A stretch of DNA of 62,475 nucleotides from Ceraceosorus guamensis (Eukaryota; Basidiomycota; Exobasidiomycetes; Ceraceosorales; Ceraceosoraceae). The notes under the pieces are model-generated. The model ran no database searches. It was not told where the DNA came from and worked only from the letters and a program-made list of their open reading frames with translations. The position numbers were made by a program, and so were the translations under genes. Shown in pieces: positions 1 to 12,783 of the stretch. The stretch is from positions 5,456 to 67,930 of the forward strand of contig NW_020290076.1 of assembly GCF_003144195.1 (NCBI RefSeq). Direction: 5' to 3'. Numbering within the stretch: the first letter of the stretch is position 1; each line of letters begins with the position of its first letter.

Positions 1-551
1 TTGAAGCACAGCTCAGTGAAGCCAGGCCCACAGAGCAGAGCTCAGTGACTGCTCTGTGTCAGCTCAGTGGAGCACAGCCTCTTTTTGCTTTGGTGAAGGC
101 TTTGGTGACCCCACCCAGAATGATGGACAGTGACTGGCTTTGAATGATGAACAGCTGGCTTTGCATGTGCGTCTGCTTGTGCAGCGCGTGGGGTGACGCG
201 CATCTGCTGGAGTCGCCCTAGCGCCTTCCAGTCACGTGCCGGCGTTCATGTTGCGCTGCATCGCCCGCGTCGTCACTCGCGCGCGATCCTGCGCGTGTAT
301 AGCTGGCGAAGAAAAGCGCGGCGGTGCGCGATGAATCTTCGTCGGCGCCACACCTCGCCTCGCCGCTCTACGCCGTCCACTCGCGCAAAGCTCTTCCTGC
401 TTGCCGTCTGACTGTCACCAACTCTCGTGCCTGCTTTGTTACGAGTGCGCACACACTCGCAACGCTCTTCACCCCTTTGTACATCGTGCGTTACTCGCCG
501 ATCGTATCCCCCACGTTTGCACATCTGCCTCAAGACACCATCTACGCCAGT
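1..551. other. left-edge non-coding stretch and ARS2 promoter/5' UTR
   Basis: No recognisable protein. The first 70 bases hold three direct copies of AGCTCAGTG (starting at 10, 39 and 61). The rest leads into the ARS2-like gene and presumably holds its promoter and 5' untranslated region. Short open frames on both strands here lack family resemblance and overlap each other, so I treat them as chance. Confidence 0.5.
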
Positions 552-3500
552 ATGGAGTACCGACCGGACTATAGCCACGATCCCTATGAAAGTGAAAGGA
601 CGCACTACCATGGCGGTGAGTGGTGCGGTGTGGGCTCACATCAGAAGCATACCTGTGTATATTGCGGGGACTAAGTGCTGATACCATGACTCGCTCGCTG
701 CACACAGATCCTCGGCCTCTCAAGCGACGTCTTTCGCCAGTCCATCCTTTTTCAGGAGCTGATACACACACTGCGGCGGCTCGCGGTCACTCTCCTTGGG
801 GCCAGGAAGGCGGCGAAGAGGTTGTGAATGGCTTTCGGATCGACCCAACCCGCAAAGATCCCGAATATCTTGACTGGATAGACCGCCAGCGCGCCAAAGA
901 AAGAGCTGCCGCCGCAGCGAGCCCTTACGACCGCTATCCGCTGCGTGGAGATGACAGAGAAAGACTGGACTGGGAGCGTGAAAGAGATACACGAGAGTGG
1001 GAGCGGACACGGGATCTCTACGATGACCAGTATCGCTTCGATCCGAGGGTAGGCGGGGATGGCGAAAGGTATGCGCCGAAAGCGCGTGTGGATGATGAAT
1101 GGGACCGGACTTTGCGCTTTCATGGTGAGTGCTGGTGCTCGTCATAGCACGAGCAAAGGCTGGATTTGTCTGAGCGCTCAGCCTCGACAATTTGCGCGTC
1201 ATCTACAGACCCCTACGCTGCAGGGTACGGGGGGCGTGGTTCAGCTGCCGGAAGCGGCCCTCGTGAGCCGGTGTGAGTGCCCGACGAGCTTTGGCGGGAA
1301 CTCGACAGCGCTAATTTGTGAGGTTTTTGTGATACGCCATTTTCCCGCAGCCGCTTCGACCCCTTCGCTTTCGACTACCTGCTGCCCTTTAAGCGCTTTG
1401 CGCAGATGTTGCGGGAAGCAGCAGACCCAATCGCTGCCTCTAACACGCCGCAGGCCAGTGCAGAGCTTTACGAGAAGTACCAAAAGTATCGAACGGACTT
1501 TCAGCGCAAAGCAATGCAACGCTTCTTCAAGGAGCACAACAAGGACTTTTGGTTTGAGGAGAGATACGGACTCGCCGTCGTTGATGTGCAACGTCGACTG
1601 GATCGAAGGAGGAAAGGCAGAGAGGGTCGCAAAGAAAGGTGGTTGGGAGAACTTCGGAGCGGGTCGCTCGACAAGGTGGATTTCGAGCTTAAGCGTGAGT
1701 GTCGAGGCTTACCAACGTACAATCGTGTACGATGGCTCACTCGATCATGTCCTCTGCTACTAGCCGCGTCTTCGCGCGCCCTTGAGGGCATCCCAGGTAC
1801 TCTCGAGGAGAACGAAAAGAAAGGTTGGCTCATGTCGACTTCGCGCTTGGGGCAAGAGGAGGTGCTGCTTGATACGGAGCAAGCAAGCACACCTGCGCAA
1901 CCAAATGAGGTGCTGCTACGAGTCATTCCACACGACTTGCCGAGGACCCTGCTGGAAGAAGTGCTACAGGAACAAGTCGGCTTCAGGTACTTGGCGGTAG
2001 GGGAACCGCATCCAGGCAAAAAGTGGGGCAGGATGGGCTGGGCAGTGTTTGAGCCGGAGTCTGACCTTCACGCGATCACCGAAGCTCTCAATGCGAAGAC
2101 AGTGAGTCGTATTGCCCAGACGCTTTGCACGCTGCGTGCAGCCTAGTTGATCCTCGTTACCGGCCCGCCCTTACCCTACTCCCTTGGCTTAGATCAATGG
2201 CATCAAACTCGCCTTCGAGACCACGGATCGTGCCCCACACGCTCGGTTGCGCATCGCGCCTGCTCAGGCTTCCAGCCTTGCTCGGCTGGCGCACGATCTT
2301 CGGCAAGCTCGAGAGCTCGTCAGCTTCTTGCAGAAGCAAGATCGAGAGCTTGAAAGGCGTCGCGCTGAGGATGCGGAGGATCAGGCTACCGGCGCAGCGC
2401 AAGAATGGCTCGATACTGATGCTTCAGTCGAGATCGACGCGCGATGCGAGGCAATTGGCAAAGGGCTTCAAGGACGCAGTGCGCACGACATTCAGGAAGA
2501 TGCCAAAGCCCAGGAGGTTCATGATGATGAAGAGGCTTCTAAGCCTCTGCGCGATGCTGTGAGTCAACGCAACTCCCGGCTCACAAGTTGGCCTAGGCTC
2601 ACCCTAGAGCCTTCGCGCCGACGTCTGCTAGCTGTGCAAACACCTTGATCTGCACTTAGATCTCCTCCGTCAGGTCTACCATTGTGATTACTACGCAAGC
2701 ATCATTTGCGACTTTGCCGAAGAGCTCGTGAGGCGATCACCCAAACATTTGCGCAGAACACGCGCGGTCTCCACGCAGGTGGAGAAAGGCTGGGGCGAGG
2801 CACTCGATTCGAAACATTGGCTGCTCGTGAATCCAGACAAGGCGAACTTGGAGTCCTATGGTGGCCATGATGTGCCGGAGTGAGTGCCGCGATTGCGATG
2901 CGCCCGACTCCAAATTTCAGCAGACTAAGATCCAGCACATGTCCTCGCTTGCAACGTCTCGCGTGCAATCAGAGAGCTCTTGAAGCTGGCAGCACCTTAC
3001 TCGCAGCAAGACGAAGGCGAAAAGCACCGTTGCGTCGTACCCATCACGGGCCCGGACGGCGGCACTCAGCAGTGTAGCAAACCTTTCAAAGCAGCCAATT
3101 TTGTCCGGAAGCACGTGGTCAATAAGCACAGAGCATTCCTCGACGACTTTGCCGGCGAGAAGATCAAAGAAGTGCGTAGCATGCATTGTCACCGCACGAC
3201 AACAGAGACTCGGTCAATGTCGCGAGGTGCGCACTGACAAACGCTTTGCTTCTGGCATCATCACAGATGGAAGCCTTCAATTCATACGTCGGAGATCCTG
3301 GCCGGGTAATGCCGGCACTCCAAGCCCGAGACGATCGCGGGCGGACTGGCCGCGGGCATGCGAGGGGTGATCTAGGAGGTTCAGGTCAACTCGCGCAGCG
3401 GCTTGGAGGCATTTTGGGCGGTTTTGAGGATTCATTCCCATCCCACGCCCCAGCCGGCATCCATGGTGGGCCGCTCATCCGGCTGGGCGGCAGCACAATG

Positions 3501-3821
3501 GCCTCTGCAGATGTTGGCGGACGTGCGATTCGCGGCTTTCCGAGAAGATCGGAGTCTTACGTAGACGAACGGTACGCCAATGGTGCATTGGCGTTCTCGA
3601 ACGGCGCTGTAGGAGATCTGAGCTCTAGGCTTGGGCCTCCTATGCCTCAGCCATCGAAGCCGAATAGCAGCCCTCCCACCGGCACCTTCCCGGCGCCGCT
3701 ACCTCCCGCCCCCAAGCCTCTCGATCCCAGGGCGCGCAGAGCTCCGAACAAGTACGAAGACCTAGACAGCGCTCCCGGCGGGGCTGCGGAAGAGGCCGGC
3801 GAATTGATTTTGGAGTATTAA
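552..3821 (+). CDS. ARS2: ARS2/Serrate-like RNA effector protein
   Basis: Homologue of Ars2/Serrate, the nuclear factor that links the cap-binding complex to RNA processing and decay. Likely exons: 552-615, 708-1124, a poorly resolved short exon ending 1317, 1351-1694, 1764-2101, 2193-2558, 2632-2879, one ending 3171, and 3267-3821, giving about 856 residues. Seen in order: an Arg/Asp/Glu-rich N-terminus; the family's N-terminal block RFDPFAFDYLLPFKRFAQML; KEHNKDFWFEERYG; an RRM-like fold near residues 336-400; the helical block LDLHLDLLRQVYHCDYYAS; and the C-terminal zinc finger C-x13-C-x12-H-x4-H (from 3030) followed by FNSYVGDPGRV. The tail is Gly/Pro-rich. An in-frame TGA at 1274 means the exon between 1182 and 1317 needs transcript evidence. 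The acceptor before the zinc-finger exon (about 2972) is also uncertain. The family call is firm; exon edges in those two places are not. Confidence 0.9.
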
Positions 3822-4115
3822 AAGAGCGATAGCACAGCAAAGTCGCAGAACGTACGAGGAGCCATGGTGTATCATGAACGCCTTTGCGACACCACTCTCA
3901 CGCTCAAAGGTGCCGATTCCATCGCAATTTCTATCCATTCACTTTGATGCCACACTTTCGCTATAGGTTTGATCAAAAGCGCGACGAAAAAGTGAGAAAC
4001 GGCCTAAACGTGATATTATTACAATGAGATCAGGGTCCCACGAGTGATACTGTTACAAAACGCAAACGCCGATGCGCAGGTCAACTTGACGTTTCTCGCG
4101 CTGGTTTATCGTCGG
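3822..4115. other. convergent intergenic region
   Basis: About 290 bases between the 3' ends of the ARS2-like gene and the Ldb1/PtaB-like gene. It should hold both 3' untranslated regions. I see no other gene in it. Confidence 0.5.
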
Positions 4116-6657
4116 TCACCGTTGGCGTTTGGTTGGACTTGAAACTTGTTTGGGGCTAGCATTGGAGCCCTGCTGGGTTGAGCTCCTGCTCAGGTTAAGT
4201 CTTCCTGCGTTAGCGTTGCCTCCTGCAGCCTCCCCGGGCGCACCCTTTCTCTTATTCGCAGCGTTGTCTGCGATTTGTCCACCCATACCAGCCGCCGCAT
4301 CTGCCTCCCCACTCGCGGTCGGATCTGGATGGGAAGAGGCGGTAGCGTTGATGGCGGCAGCTGGCAGGAGTGCGTAGTTACTGCCTGCTGATCCACCAGC
4401 AGACGACATTCGCTGCTGTTCCCTGAACTGCTGTGCTAGCTTGCGCAGACCCTCTGGAAAGGAGGCAGTTTTATGGCGTGGTCAGCAGAGGGGAGACAAT
4501 GTCATGCTTCCTGTAATTGGTACCAACCCAGGGGTCCAATGTTCTCGTGCTGCGTGAAATCCATCAATGCGCGAAGGTGACAGACGCTCTCTGTGATCTG
4601 ATTTTGCGAGAGGCGTACGTCAGCCGCCACAGGCTGCTAAAATATTCCACTTGGCACCAGGCACGTACCTCGAGACACCTCATAGCTCTAAGCGTGATAC
4701 CATATTCGTTTACTGGGCTCTCTGGTAGATCGAGCTTTTCGACCGAGACGAAAAATGAATTGTTGCCAGGAGCTCCAGATGTAGTCTCATCGTCTCTGTT
4801 CTCGTTCTTAGTGCCGTTACTGTCTTTGTCTTCCTCCTTGACCAGTGCTGCTGTGGCTCCAGCGCCTTCAGCTTTGCCTCTGTCTTTTTCTTCCTTCTTA
4901 CTTGCGGCGCTGGATTGCTTTCTCATCGGTTTCTTTGAAGTCTTTACCCCCATCCCACCTTTGCTGTCCATCTCTCCCGCAGCATTCGAATCAGAAATAC
5001 CATGGGCAGCGAGTATAGCCTGAATCGTCTCCTTGGGAATGCTTTGTTCCATCTTGACAGGCGAGAGCATACCGTGCGACAGGTAGCTCGTGTGCGAAAT
5101 GCAAGAGTAATCGAACGACTCGAGCCTTAGTCTCACTTCATACCGATGCGGACCTTCTGAGCCTGCTTGAACAGGAACCAATCTCGGTGCAGGTACTAGA
5201 GCAGCTCTGAACGCTCCGATCTGCTGTATCTGCCAGCCGCTGGAGAAGTACTGCATGATGATGGCCCTGTCGCACTGGACTAAATGCGTCACGGCAGACG
5301 ACGGTTCGAGATGCAGCGAGAATTTCGTCGCAAAAGCTGGTGAATTGGTCGCAAAAGGAGACGACGAGGAGGGAAATCGCGTCGCTCCCGCCACGTACTC
5401 TCGTGGGGCCTCGAGATGTAAACTTGCACCCTTCATGCCTGAGATGTAGTTGGTCAGCATGTATCTGGGCAGCACGGAGGTCGGCACCTCTGATAATGAA
5501 GCGTGAAGGGGCCACCGCGGTTAGGTCTAGCGTTCCCACTGTGTAATCGCAAAGCTTCCGAGCACATCTCCGACAGGCTGTATGCGGCCGTGGCCACTCA
5601 CCAAAAGCCTTTTGTTCGCGGCTGGTGGGATTCCAGAGAACGTAGTGAAACACGCCATTGGATGCATAAAATTCCTTCGCCCAATCCTGCCAGTATTCCA
5701 TTGTATCTCGCTATGAGGTATCAAGCACACGATCAGGTCAGCAAGATCGCTTATCCCACACGATTTCGTGAGGCTGATTGCGAGCAAATACCTGCTCCTC
5801 ACCTCTGGACCGGCTGCTAGAGCTTCCGAGTACTGCAGCATGCGCATCACACCACTCCCGGGGGGCGTATGCACTTGCCCTGCTGGAGCAATGGGCAAGC
5901 CACGCGGTGGACCACCCAATGTGCCAACGGCTCGGGTGTGACTGGAATGACCATCAGGCAAGCTGCCATTGAGTCGGACAGCATTTTGATGAGCTGATCC
6001 GCGCGGCTGTGTCTGTGCTGAGCCAGGAACCGCCTGACCGAAGCCATTAGAATCCGCATTCGAATGCTCAAGCTGTCCAGAGGCCCTCCTTTGCGGAGCA
6101 AAATGATTCGGTACTGCGCCAGGAACCTGAGCTCCTGCTGCGCTCGGCACTCTTCCAATCATCATGGGTTGCCCCTGATTGGCTGCGTTTGGAGGTGTAG
6201 ATACGCCCGCACTGCTGGGATGAGGAGAAGAGATGCCATTCAGCGATGCGTGGGGTTGGGCATGAGGGTTCGAGTGTTGGTTCATCTGTGGGAGCTGATG
6301 AATTTGTGGACCATGCTGTCCCGAACCTGACGGGTGTTGAAGCTGAGGCGGTATGCCTTGCTGAACGTGATGCTGTTCCTGCGCAAGAACTTGGTGAGAA
6401 TGAGGATGATAGACTCCACCCTGCGCACCCGCTCGCGCGTTCAGACCGGTCACGCCTGCAGCGCCGGGCTGATGCCCATGATGAGGACGAAAGTGAGATG
6501 GATGAGACTGCCCTGGAGTCTGCAGATGGACCTGAGGATGCATGCCATCGCTTGCCGTTCCCATTTCTGAAGTCACGCCTGCTGTCATTCCCGTACCCAC
6601 GCCCATTGGCATACCGCCGACGCCTCCAGCTACCGGCATGGGCCGGTGCGGAATCAT
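4116..6657 (-). CDS. LIM-domain-binding (Ldb1/PtaB/SEUSS-like) transcriptional co-regulator
   Basis: Five exons (6657-5803, 5710-5602, 5489-4669, 4597-4528, 4453-4116) join in phase to 730 residues. Residues 1-265 are low-complexity Gln/His/Pro/Gly. The LIM-binding domain then begins at MRMLQYSEAL and runs through YWQDWAKEFY, GVFHYVLWNP, KAFEVPTSVLPRYML and MQYFSSGWQIQQIGAFRAAL to FTQHENIGPLEGLRKLAQQF. The family dimerises and bridges DNA-bound regulators. Its fungal member PtaB works with SomA/Flo8-type factors in adhesion and morphogenesis. A basic, Ser-rich tail ends SSPTKRQR, a possible nuclear signal. A lysine-rich acidic insert (KKPMRKQSSAASKKEEKDRG, near 4910) lies between two conserved parts of the domain. 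The ATG at 6657 is the first in frame before the low-complexity region. The family call is secure; the target genes cannot be read from sequence. Confidence 0.88.
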
Positions 6658-7779
6658 GATGAGGGCGAGTCTCCCAGCTGTTGGCCTTTCGGTCAGAATA
6701 AGACGGGGCGCATCAGCTCAAGGTGCCGCCTCGCGAGATCCTAGCCGATGCTTTCGAAGAAGAGGATGAATGAGAAAGCAGCAGCTGCGCCAAGAAGTAG
6801 CCAGGGCTTTTCGTGGCCACAGTCGTTTGCGAAAAGATGAGAGTTGGCACGCTCTGGCGTCTTCAGGAAGTTGCGACCTGTTTTGCTCAGGTGGGCGACG
6901 GCTTTGCAATGGAGGACACAACCACAAGTGGCGCGGCAGATTCGCGAGCGGTTGTGACCTAGGTGAATGTTGATGGGAGGTTGCTCGAAATGTAGTCGCA
7001 ATCGTGAGTAGTTACAAGTGTGAGTAGTAACGAGTGTGAGTCGTGAGTGTTGTGAGTGCATCGTATGTGTGCTGGCCATGCATGTTGAAGATGTGTACGG
7101 TCTGCGTGTATTCCGTGCGCTGCATATGCTACCTGCGGCAAATATCTATACCCGATATGCGTCACGCACATTTCGCAGCGTCTGCGCGCAGAATCAAGCT
7201 CGACGATTCAGATTGGAGAACGCAGCAGGGCTAATCGCCTCCTGACTCATGACGGCAACAACCCAAGACTCGACCCTCAATGAAGGATCCGACTCACCTC
7301 ACCTCCGCGAATTTGATGCTGTGAACGTTACTAGGCGCTTGCTTCTAATTGCCGCACTCGGCAGATGACCCAAACATGATCAGCTCAACCTGCCTCGTCT
7401 GATTTGAAACGAGGGTCACCTGTGCTCGGACGCAGAAGCAGACCGCTACCTTTGAACAACTGCTCTGAACGAGCAAGCCAGTCAGGCAGCGACAAGTTTC
7501 GGCAAGTTTTCCCAGGGGCCGACGAGTAGAACCAAAGGTGAGACGGTACCAGTGCTGCTGGAGCCTCGCAGGACCCCGCATCGAAGCTGACGCGCACGCC
7601 TCCGAATTTCTCTCTCTTCACCTCGCCCTTTCCACGGGACTGGCGACCCGTCACGCTTGACTATTCAGCCTTGAGGTCCCCTTTTGGTCTTGAATGCAAC
7701 CTCGAATTGCTTGGCTTTGACCGACGACGCTCTAGCGGCCCCGCGATACGCAAGAATCACAGGTCAGTCGCGGCTCCTG
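6658..7779. other. divergent intergenic region
   Basis: 1.1 kb between the start codons of the Ldb1/PtaB-like gene and RPP1, so it should carry both promoters. Around 7010-7050 there is a run of GTGAGT/CGAGTGTGAGT-type near-repeats. No open frame here starts with ATG and resembles a protein family. Confidence 0.5.
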
Positions 7780-9466
7780 ATGTACTTGGATCTCAACATA
7801 CCCTGGCCCGTCGACTGCTTCGCGGACATTGCGTCTGGCGCGAAGAGAAGCGGAACAGGGAAACACAACAAGCGCGCTTTGGGGGCTTCTAGAGCAATTT
7901 CAGCAGTGAGCGTCGTGAACAATGGCGAAACCCACGATGGGCTCTCAGAATTGCAGAGGAAGCAAGTGAAGAACATACTGGAAGATTTGACTCATTGTGA
8001 GAATAGTGGTCACAACAATGGTCTCGTTGGACGTGAGCGCGCACTAACTGGTTTGCTCCTGCTCTAGTCGGCTTCACCAGCATTGCATTCAACCACATTG
8101 TGCAGACACGGTACAGAGGCGAAACGAATCACTTTGGGCTTTCGGGAGGATGCGTGGTTCAACCTCCCGATGCCATCTCACTGCCAGTCTTTCCCCACCT
8201 AGCCTCTACGGGTCCAAGGCTTAGGAAGCCAAGGGCCAAATTTGGCGCAGGGCTTGCACCGCAACTACAGCAGCTACAGCGACTAACTGTCACCATGGAC
8301 GATAGCAGTCTGACAAAGGGCGGGCATGGCTTCGTGAGTAGGCACCAGAACAGGCATCACCGAGGCTAGTCTCTCGCTCAAACCACGCATACAACCCATC
8401 TGCCACCGTTGTAGACTTCCTCTCAGGCGGCCGCTCTCGCTACGTGGGACCTGATCGCAGTCCAACCAACTACCGACAGTGCTTTCAGTCTCGCTTGTCA
8501 GACATTGACAGAGTTGAAACCTTTTTCGGTCGACATAATCTCGCTGGAATTAGCCTCCAGCTCGCGTCTGCCATTTGCACCCAAAAGGAGCACACTTCGA
8601 ACTGCAATTCGAAGCGGAGCAGTCTTCGAGATCACCTACAGCGCAATGCTGGCCGGTGCTTCTGAAGAGAGCGAGAAAGAAAGAGAAAGGAAGAAGAGGA
8701 ATTTGGTGTCCAATACAAGAGACTTGCTAAGGCTGACCGGAGGGAAGGGGATCATAATTTCCTCCGGCGCGGCGACCTTGCTTGACATTCGCGGACCGAA
8801 GGACGTCATTGCTGTGTGAGTGCAAAAGCAGACGCGTGCACCACTCCACATGGATTGCTGATTTGGGGAGCTTCGCAGTGCATCTATCTTTGGCATGTCA
8901 CCGCAAGCTGCCAAGGATTCCATTTCAGCGACGGCTCGAGCAGTGCTCACCCGTGCACGTAAGTACGAGCTGTTTGCACACGCACGCCATTCCGATTGCC
9001 GCTAAATACAGCGGCTGCCTGCGCCCCGCAAGAGGCTCGCCGATCGTTCAGAGGGGTCATGGAAGCGCCTGTCCTTTCGGCAGGTTGCTCGATAGCCGTG
9101 CGTGCTAGCAGTCCCTCCGCTCAGACCACCGGGACCTTGCCTCATTCGAGTAAACCGAGCGACGGAGACCCCAATCCGATGACAGACATGGAGATAGGCT
9201 TTTCAATGCCTCGGGAGCAGACTACGTCGATCGCGAAGAGGAAGCATTCGCTCACAAGCTCAGAGTCAAAGCATGCAGGCCCTGGGGAGCTACAAAGCAA
9301 GCATCAAAGGGTGTCATCAAAGGGCTTGCACCCGCAACGAAGCGCGAGACCTCCCTCGACTAAGCTGACAAAGGTCGAAACCAAGCGACGCAAGATTACA
9401 GTGCAGCCCACTGAGTACGACCCTTCTCGCTGTGGCGGAGGCGGTACAAAGACCGAGGACACTTAG
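7780..9466 (+). CDS. RPP1: RNase P/MRP protein subunit Rpp1 (p30 family)
   Basis: Protein subunit of nuclear RNase P (tRNA 5' maturation) and RNase MRP (rRNA processing). It belongs to the PHP-like TIM-barrel family of human RPP30 and yeast Rpp1. Exons 7780-7996, 8068-8333, 8415-8815, 8879-8958 and 9012-9466 join in phase to 472 residues. The ATG at 7780 gives the expected N-terminus YLDLNIPWP. Conserved blocks follow: GFTSIAFNHIV, LATWDLIAVQPTTDSAF, VDIISLELASSSRLPF, AIRSGAVFEITYSAML, GKGIIISSGAATLLDIRGP and FGMSPQAAKDSISATARAVL. The last 150 residues are a Ser/Lys-rich tail with basic runs (AKRKH, KRRKI) that could direct nuclear entry. A variable stretch separates the first two barrel strands. 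Length exceeds the usual 270-300 residues mainly because of the tail. Confidence 0.93.
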
Positions 9467-10892
9467 GCTGCCGCATGTATGTAGTACGTATGGGTCATCA
9501 CCGAAGCAACTCGTTCCCTTCTGGGCTCAAGTGAATCGTGAATGTACGGAGCAGGGACTGAGTGAGTCAAAGATTATGATCCTGTTCAGCGCTAATAGCG
9601 CTTTGTGGCTTATGATCCGCAGATTATCTGGATTATTGAATTGACGCCTAACTGGCTCAGGTGATTTATGGTCTTAATCATATCTTATTAGGCATGACGC
9701 TCATTTCCGGTCTCCGCTGCGCGGAGCCAGGGTCGCCGGTTCGACCCCGCGCCTGGTGCGCCTATCCAACTATCACTACCACAATCACAACACACGCACA
9801 AGGGTGCATACGGGCCGCTGTGCGGTACCGAATTGGTGTTCAGAAACAGAACGTGGACCTGTCTGCATATGGGCCTAGGTTTCGCATTCCCGCCTCGGTC
9901 CACCGGCACACTGATGCATGCCGGAGTCCGTCAGGTGCCTAGCTACGCGGCAGGGGGGCCCCCGCAACTAAATATAAAATGGGGGCATTCAAGGATTCGC
10001 GGCGTCCTGTTCAAACGGCCTAGGTAACTGGCCAGGGAATAGCACCCTGGCGGCGGTCGTGGCTCACCCTGGTGATTCACCTAGGAGGCACACTTCCAGC
10101 ATTCCTCATTCATTTTTGCTACTCGTGCGCGGTGCGCCCTATGGGTCAACACTGCCTTGAGGTCTGACTCGAAAGCAAGATCAGCGCAAAGGCCAGGCCA
10201 CCGATCACAGCTATTATTTCTCCAAGATCTGTCTCGGCCCCCCATCTGCCGTCTCCAGTCCTTGCATGCATACTCAGGATCTCTCAAATCGGCTGATCCA
10301 TATGCTTGATTGGATGCCCGCCAATCAGAAGGACACGTGAGCGCCACGGATTCGGTACACAAGAAGAGAAATCCCACTCTTGACTCAAAATTGAATGGAA
10401 TTTCGAACTTGAAATCCCACTCAAAACTGAATCTAATTCCGCGTTAATTGTCAGAATTTGAAAGTCAATTATTGAATTGGGAGTCAGAAGAACGACCAGG
10501 AAGCATCCCTTCTTGATCCCTGATCTTGAAATACACTCGACACGACATTCTTGATTGTAATCAAGAGTCGAGAATTCAAATCTGGAGACGTGAAGTTTAC
10601 GATTTAGATCACGAGTGCTTTGTTATTCAAGTCTGCTACCTGGAGTCTGCCACTCTTAACTCCAACGCGCAGCACAGCGCGTATGTTGTAACGCGACCCA
10701 TACCCACATCACGTGCGAGTCCACCAAGCCGAGGTCCGCGTGCGCGTCGCATACATAGCATCCACGCTTGCATGCAGGTTCGTGATTCAACTCGACACGC
10801 ATGACTCGTGAATCTCTTCCTGCAATCCATCTGAGGCTCACATCCTCATCCTTGACGTGAACATATGAGACTCCGATTTCATCACTTCCATA
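9467..10892. other. intergenic region with tRNA-like B-box and AT-rich GACTC words
   Basis: 1.4 kb without a convincing gene. Around 9742-9758 a stretch containing GGTTCGACCCC resembles the internal B box of a tRNA gene, but no matching acceptor stem is found. The segment 10370-10640 is AT-richer than its surroundings and full of TTGAATC/GACTCAAAA-type words. It runs into a GACTCGTGAATC element at about 10803. The end should contain the STS1 promoter. Confidence 0.5.
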
Positions 10893-12783
10893 ATGGTGAT
10901 GGCTTCTTTGGATTCATCGCTTGGCAGCATACAGGCTGCGCACACAGCTGCAAGCATGCCACATACGCCTGGGCGAGGTGGCGAAGCAGCCTCTCTATCC
11001 CAACTCTGGACAGACACGTCTCAGCCCTCGCACGGCTCAAGCAGTACTGGACATCAGCATCTTCAGCATCATGCAGCACTTCCAACAGGGAGCCCGAGCA
11101 CAGACATGCTCTGCAGCAACGGCGTCGGCCCTTCACATTCACCTCAGACTCGTCGATCTCTTCCGTTCGGATCCTTCGCATCTGCTCCGCCCATGGTGGC
11201 ATCCAACACGAGTCGCATCAGCTGGGGTTCCTTTGGCTACACTAGTGCTCCGAGCATCACCTCACAGCAACGAGTCAGTGCCAAGACATCACCCCCGCCA
11301 GACTCTTTCAGCGCATCCCACTCGCATAACAGCCATCACTGCACCTCGAACCATGACATCGGATCTGCTTTGCACCTCAATAAGCCCGCCGACGTACCCT
11401 CTAAGGCGCCGTCATCAGCGAAGCGCCTCGCCTTGTTGCCTTCGTCTTCTTCGGCGACTGCTATACGCCGCAAAAGAGGGCGAAACGAGAGTGTAGACAT
11501 GCAAGAAGAAGAGGAGCCCGCAAGGTACGGTTGCGAAACATTGGATTCCAGAGCTAGCGGCTCGTCCTGGAACACTACCGTCAGGTTACAAGATGGGGCG
11601 AGCGGAAGGTCAGAAGCTAGGCAGGTGTTGCCTAAGCGAATGAGGTCGGGTATGACCATACACAGCACGACTCGTGATGCCTCCACAGAGTATGGACTGG
11701 AGCACTCCACTTCCGGACGCATGTCGAGTGACAAGGAATGGGCGGCACGTCATCCTGCCTCGGCAGCTGGCAGCGCGGAGTCGACCCAGAGTGGCAACGA
11801 CCCAGAGGTGGATCTTGGCAAGCTACTTGGTGAGTCATGAGTTCCCGAATCTCACAGCTACTTTGGTTCGTGATGATCACTTGCGTTGCGAGACTGACAC
11901 ACCACGACACTGGACGTACATAGCTATGTTGGATCGACCTTCCCTGTTGGTCCTACTCTCACGCCTGCTCGCTCATTCTACCGACTCCGCCTTGCCAGCT
12001 CAGATGCTTCGTCACATGCCCACGCCTTCCATTGCCACATTTGGGGCTTCGCTGGACGAATGCGAGCGGCAAGTTCGTGCAGCAATCCCGAGTGCCACGA
12101 GCGCAGGAGTCAGAGCAGAGTGGGCATGGAGCAGAATCAGGAATCCCCTGCAAGACTTCGTCACCAGCGCCATCGGCTTCTTCCGACTCTTTGATGATAC
12201 CCCCGGCAACGAGAACACTGATCAGATCGACAACATTCACCCTAGCACCACGTTCTCCTTCCTTCACGACCTCACTGAACGTCTACTCCGAATTCAGGCC
12301 ACCCTACCGCCCGTTCCTGATTCTACGCTGGCTTTTGCCGCTCACACAGCACCTTCTCCTCACGAATATCGGGGGTCGGCACCGCGAACAGATGGCTCGG
12401 GTCATGACGTACTACGCTCCTTGCTCGACGCTAGGATGTTGTCACGCGCATCGCCCAACACTTTGATTTCGCAGCTGGCTCCTTATCTGCTTCATCGCTG
12501 GTCTACTCTGTTGAAGCGCATATCTGGAGCTGTCAACGAGCAAGGCAGGATCTTTGGTCAGGATATGATCAAGGGCTGGTTGAGCGCATTACAGACTCTG
12601 GGAGGTTCTGGTGTCACAAGTGCGAGCTCGGTACTGATGAGCAGCAACCGAGTGTCGCCTAGCGTCGATATAGCTGATGCTGGAGCAATCGGTCCTGAGG
12701 AGAGGGCCATCAGACAAGTCTTCCAAATGTACCATCGAGCACTTGTACAGCAGATAGGCTGGCTCGTCGGTGTCTCATTGTGA
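10893..12783 (+). CDS. STS1: Sts1/Cut8-like nuclear proteasome tethering factor
   Basis: Two exons (10893-11829 and 11924-12783) join to 598 residues. The N-terminal 300 residues are Ser/His-rich and look disordered, with basic clusters RRKRGR and PKRMRSG that fit a nuclear localisation signal. The conserved part starts across the junction at LDRPSLLVLLSRLL. It continues with LRHMPTPSIATF, CERQVRAAIPSA and SRIRNPLQDFVTSAI, then the family hallmark HPSTTFSFLHDLTERLL, and ends in a helical region with YHRALVQQIGWLV. Cut8 (fission yeast) and Sts1 (budding yeast) anchor 26S proteasomes at the nuclear envelope. Cut8 is short-lived and made dimeric by such an N-terminal region. A second ATG six bases into the frame (10899) could serve equally well. 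The N-terminus is long compared with yeast proteins. Confidence 0.85.

Noticed and set aside
9640-9780. Possible tRNA gene (A-box-like TGGCTCAGGTGA near 9653 and B-box-like GGTTCGACCCC near 9749)
   Set aside because: No pair of acceptor-stem sequences at the right distance, the T stem pairs for only three bases, and no clear anticodon stem. At best a decayed tRNA-like remnant.
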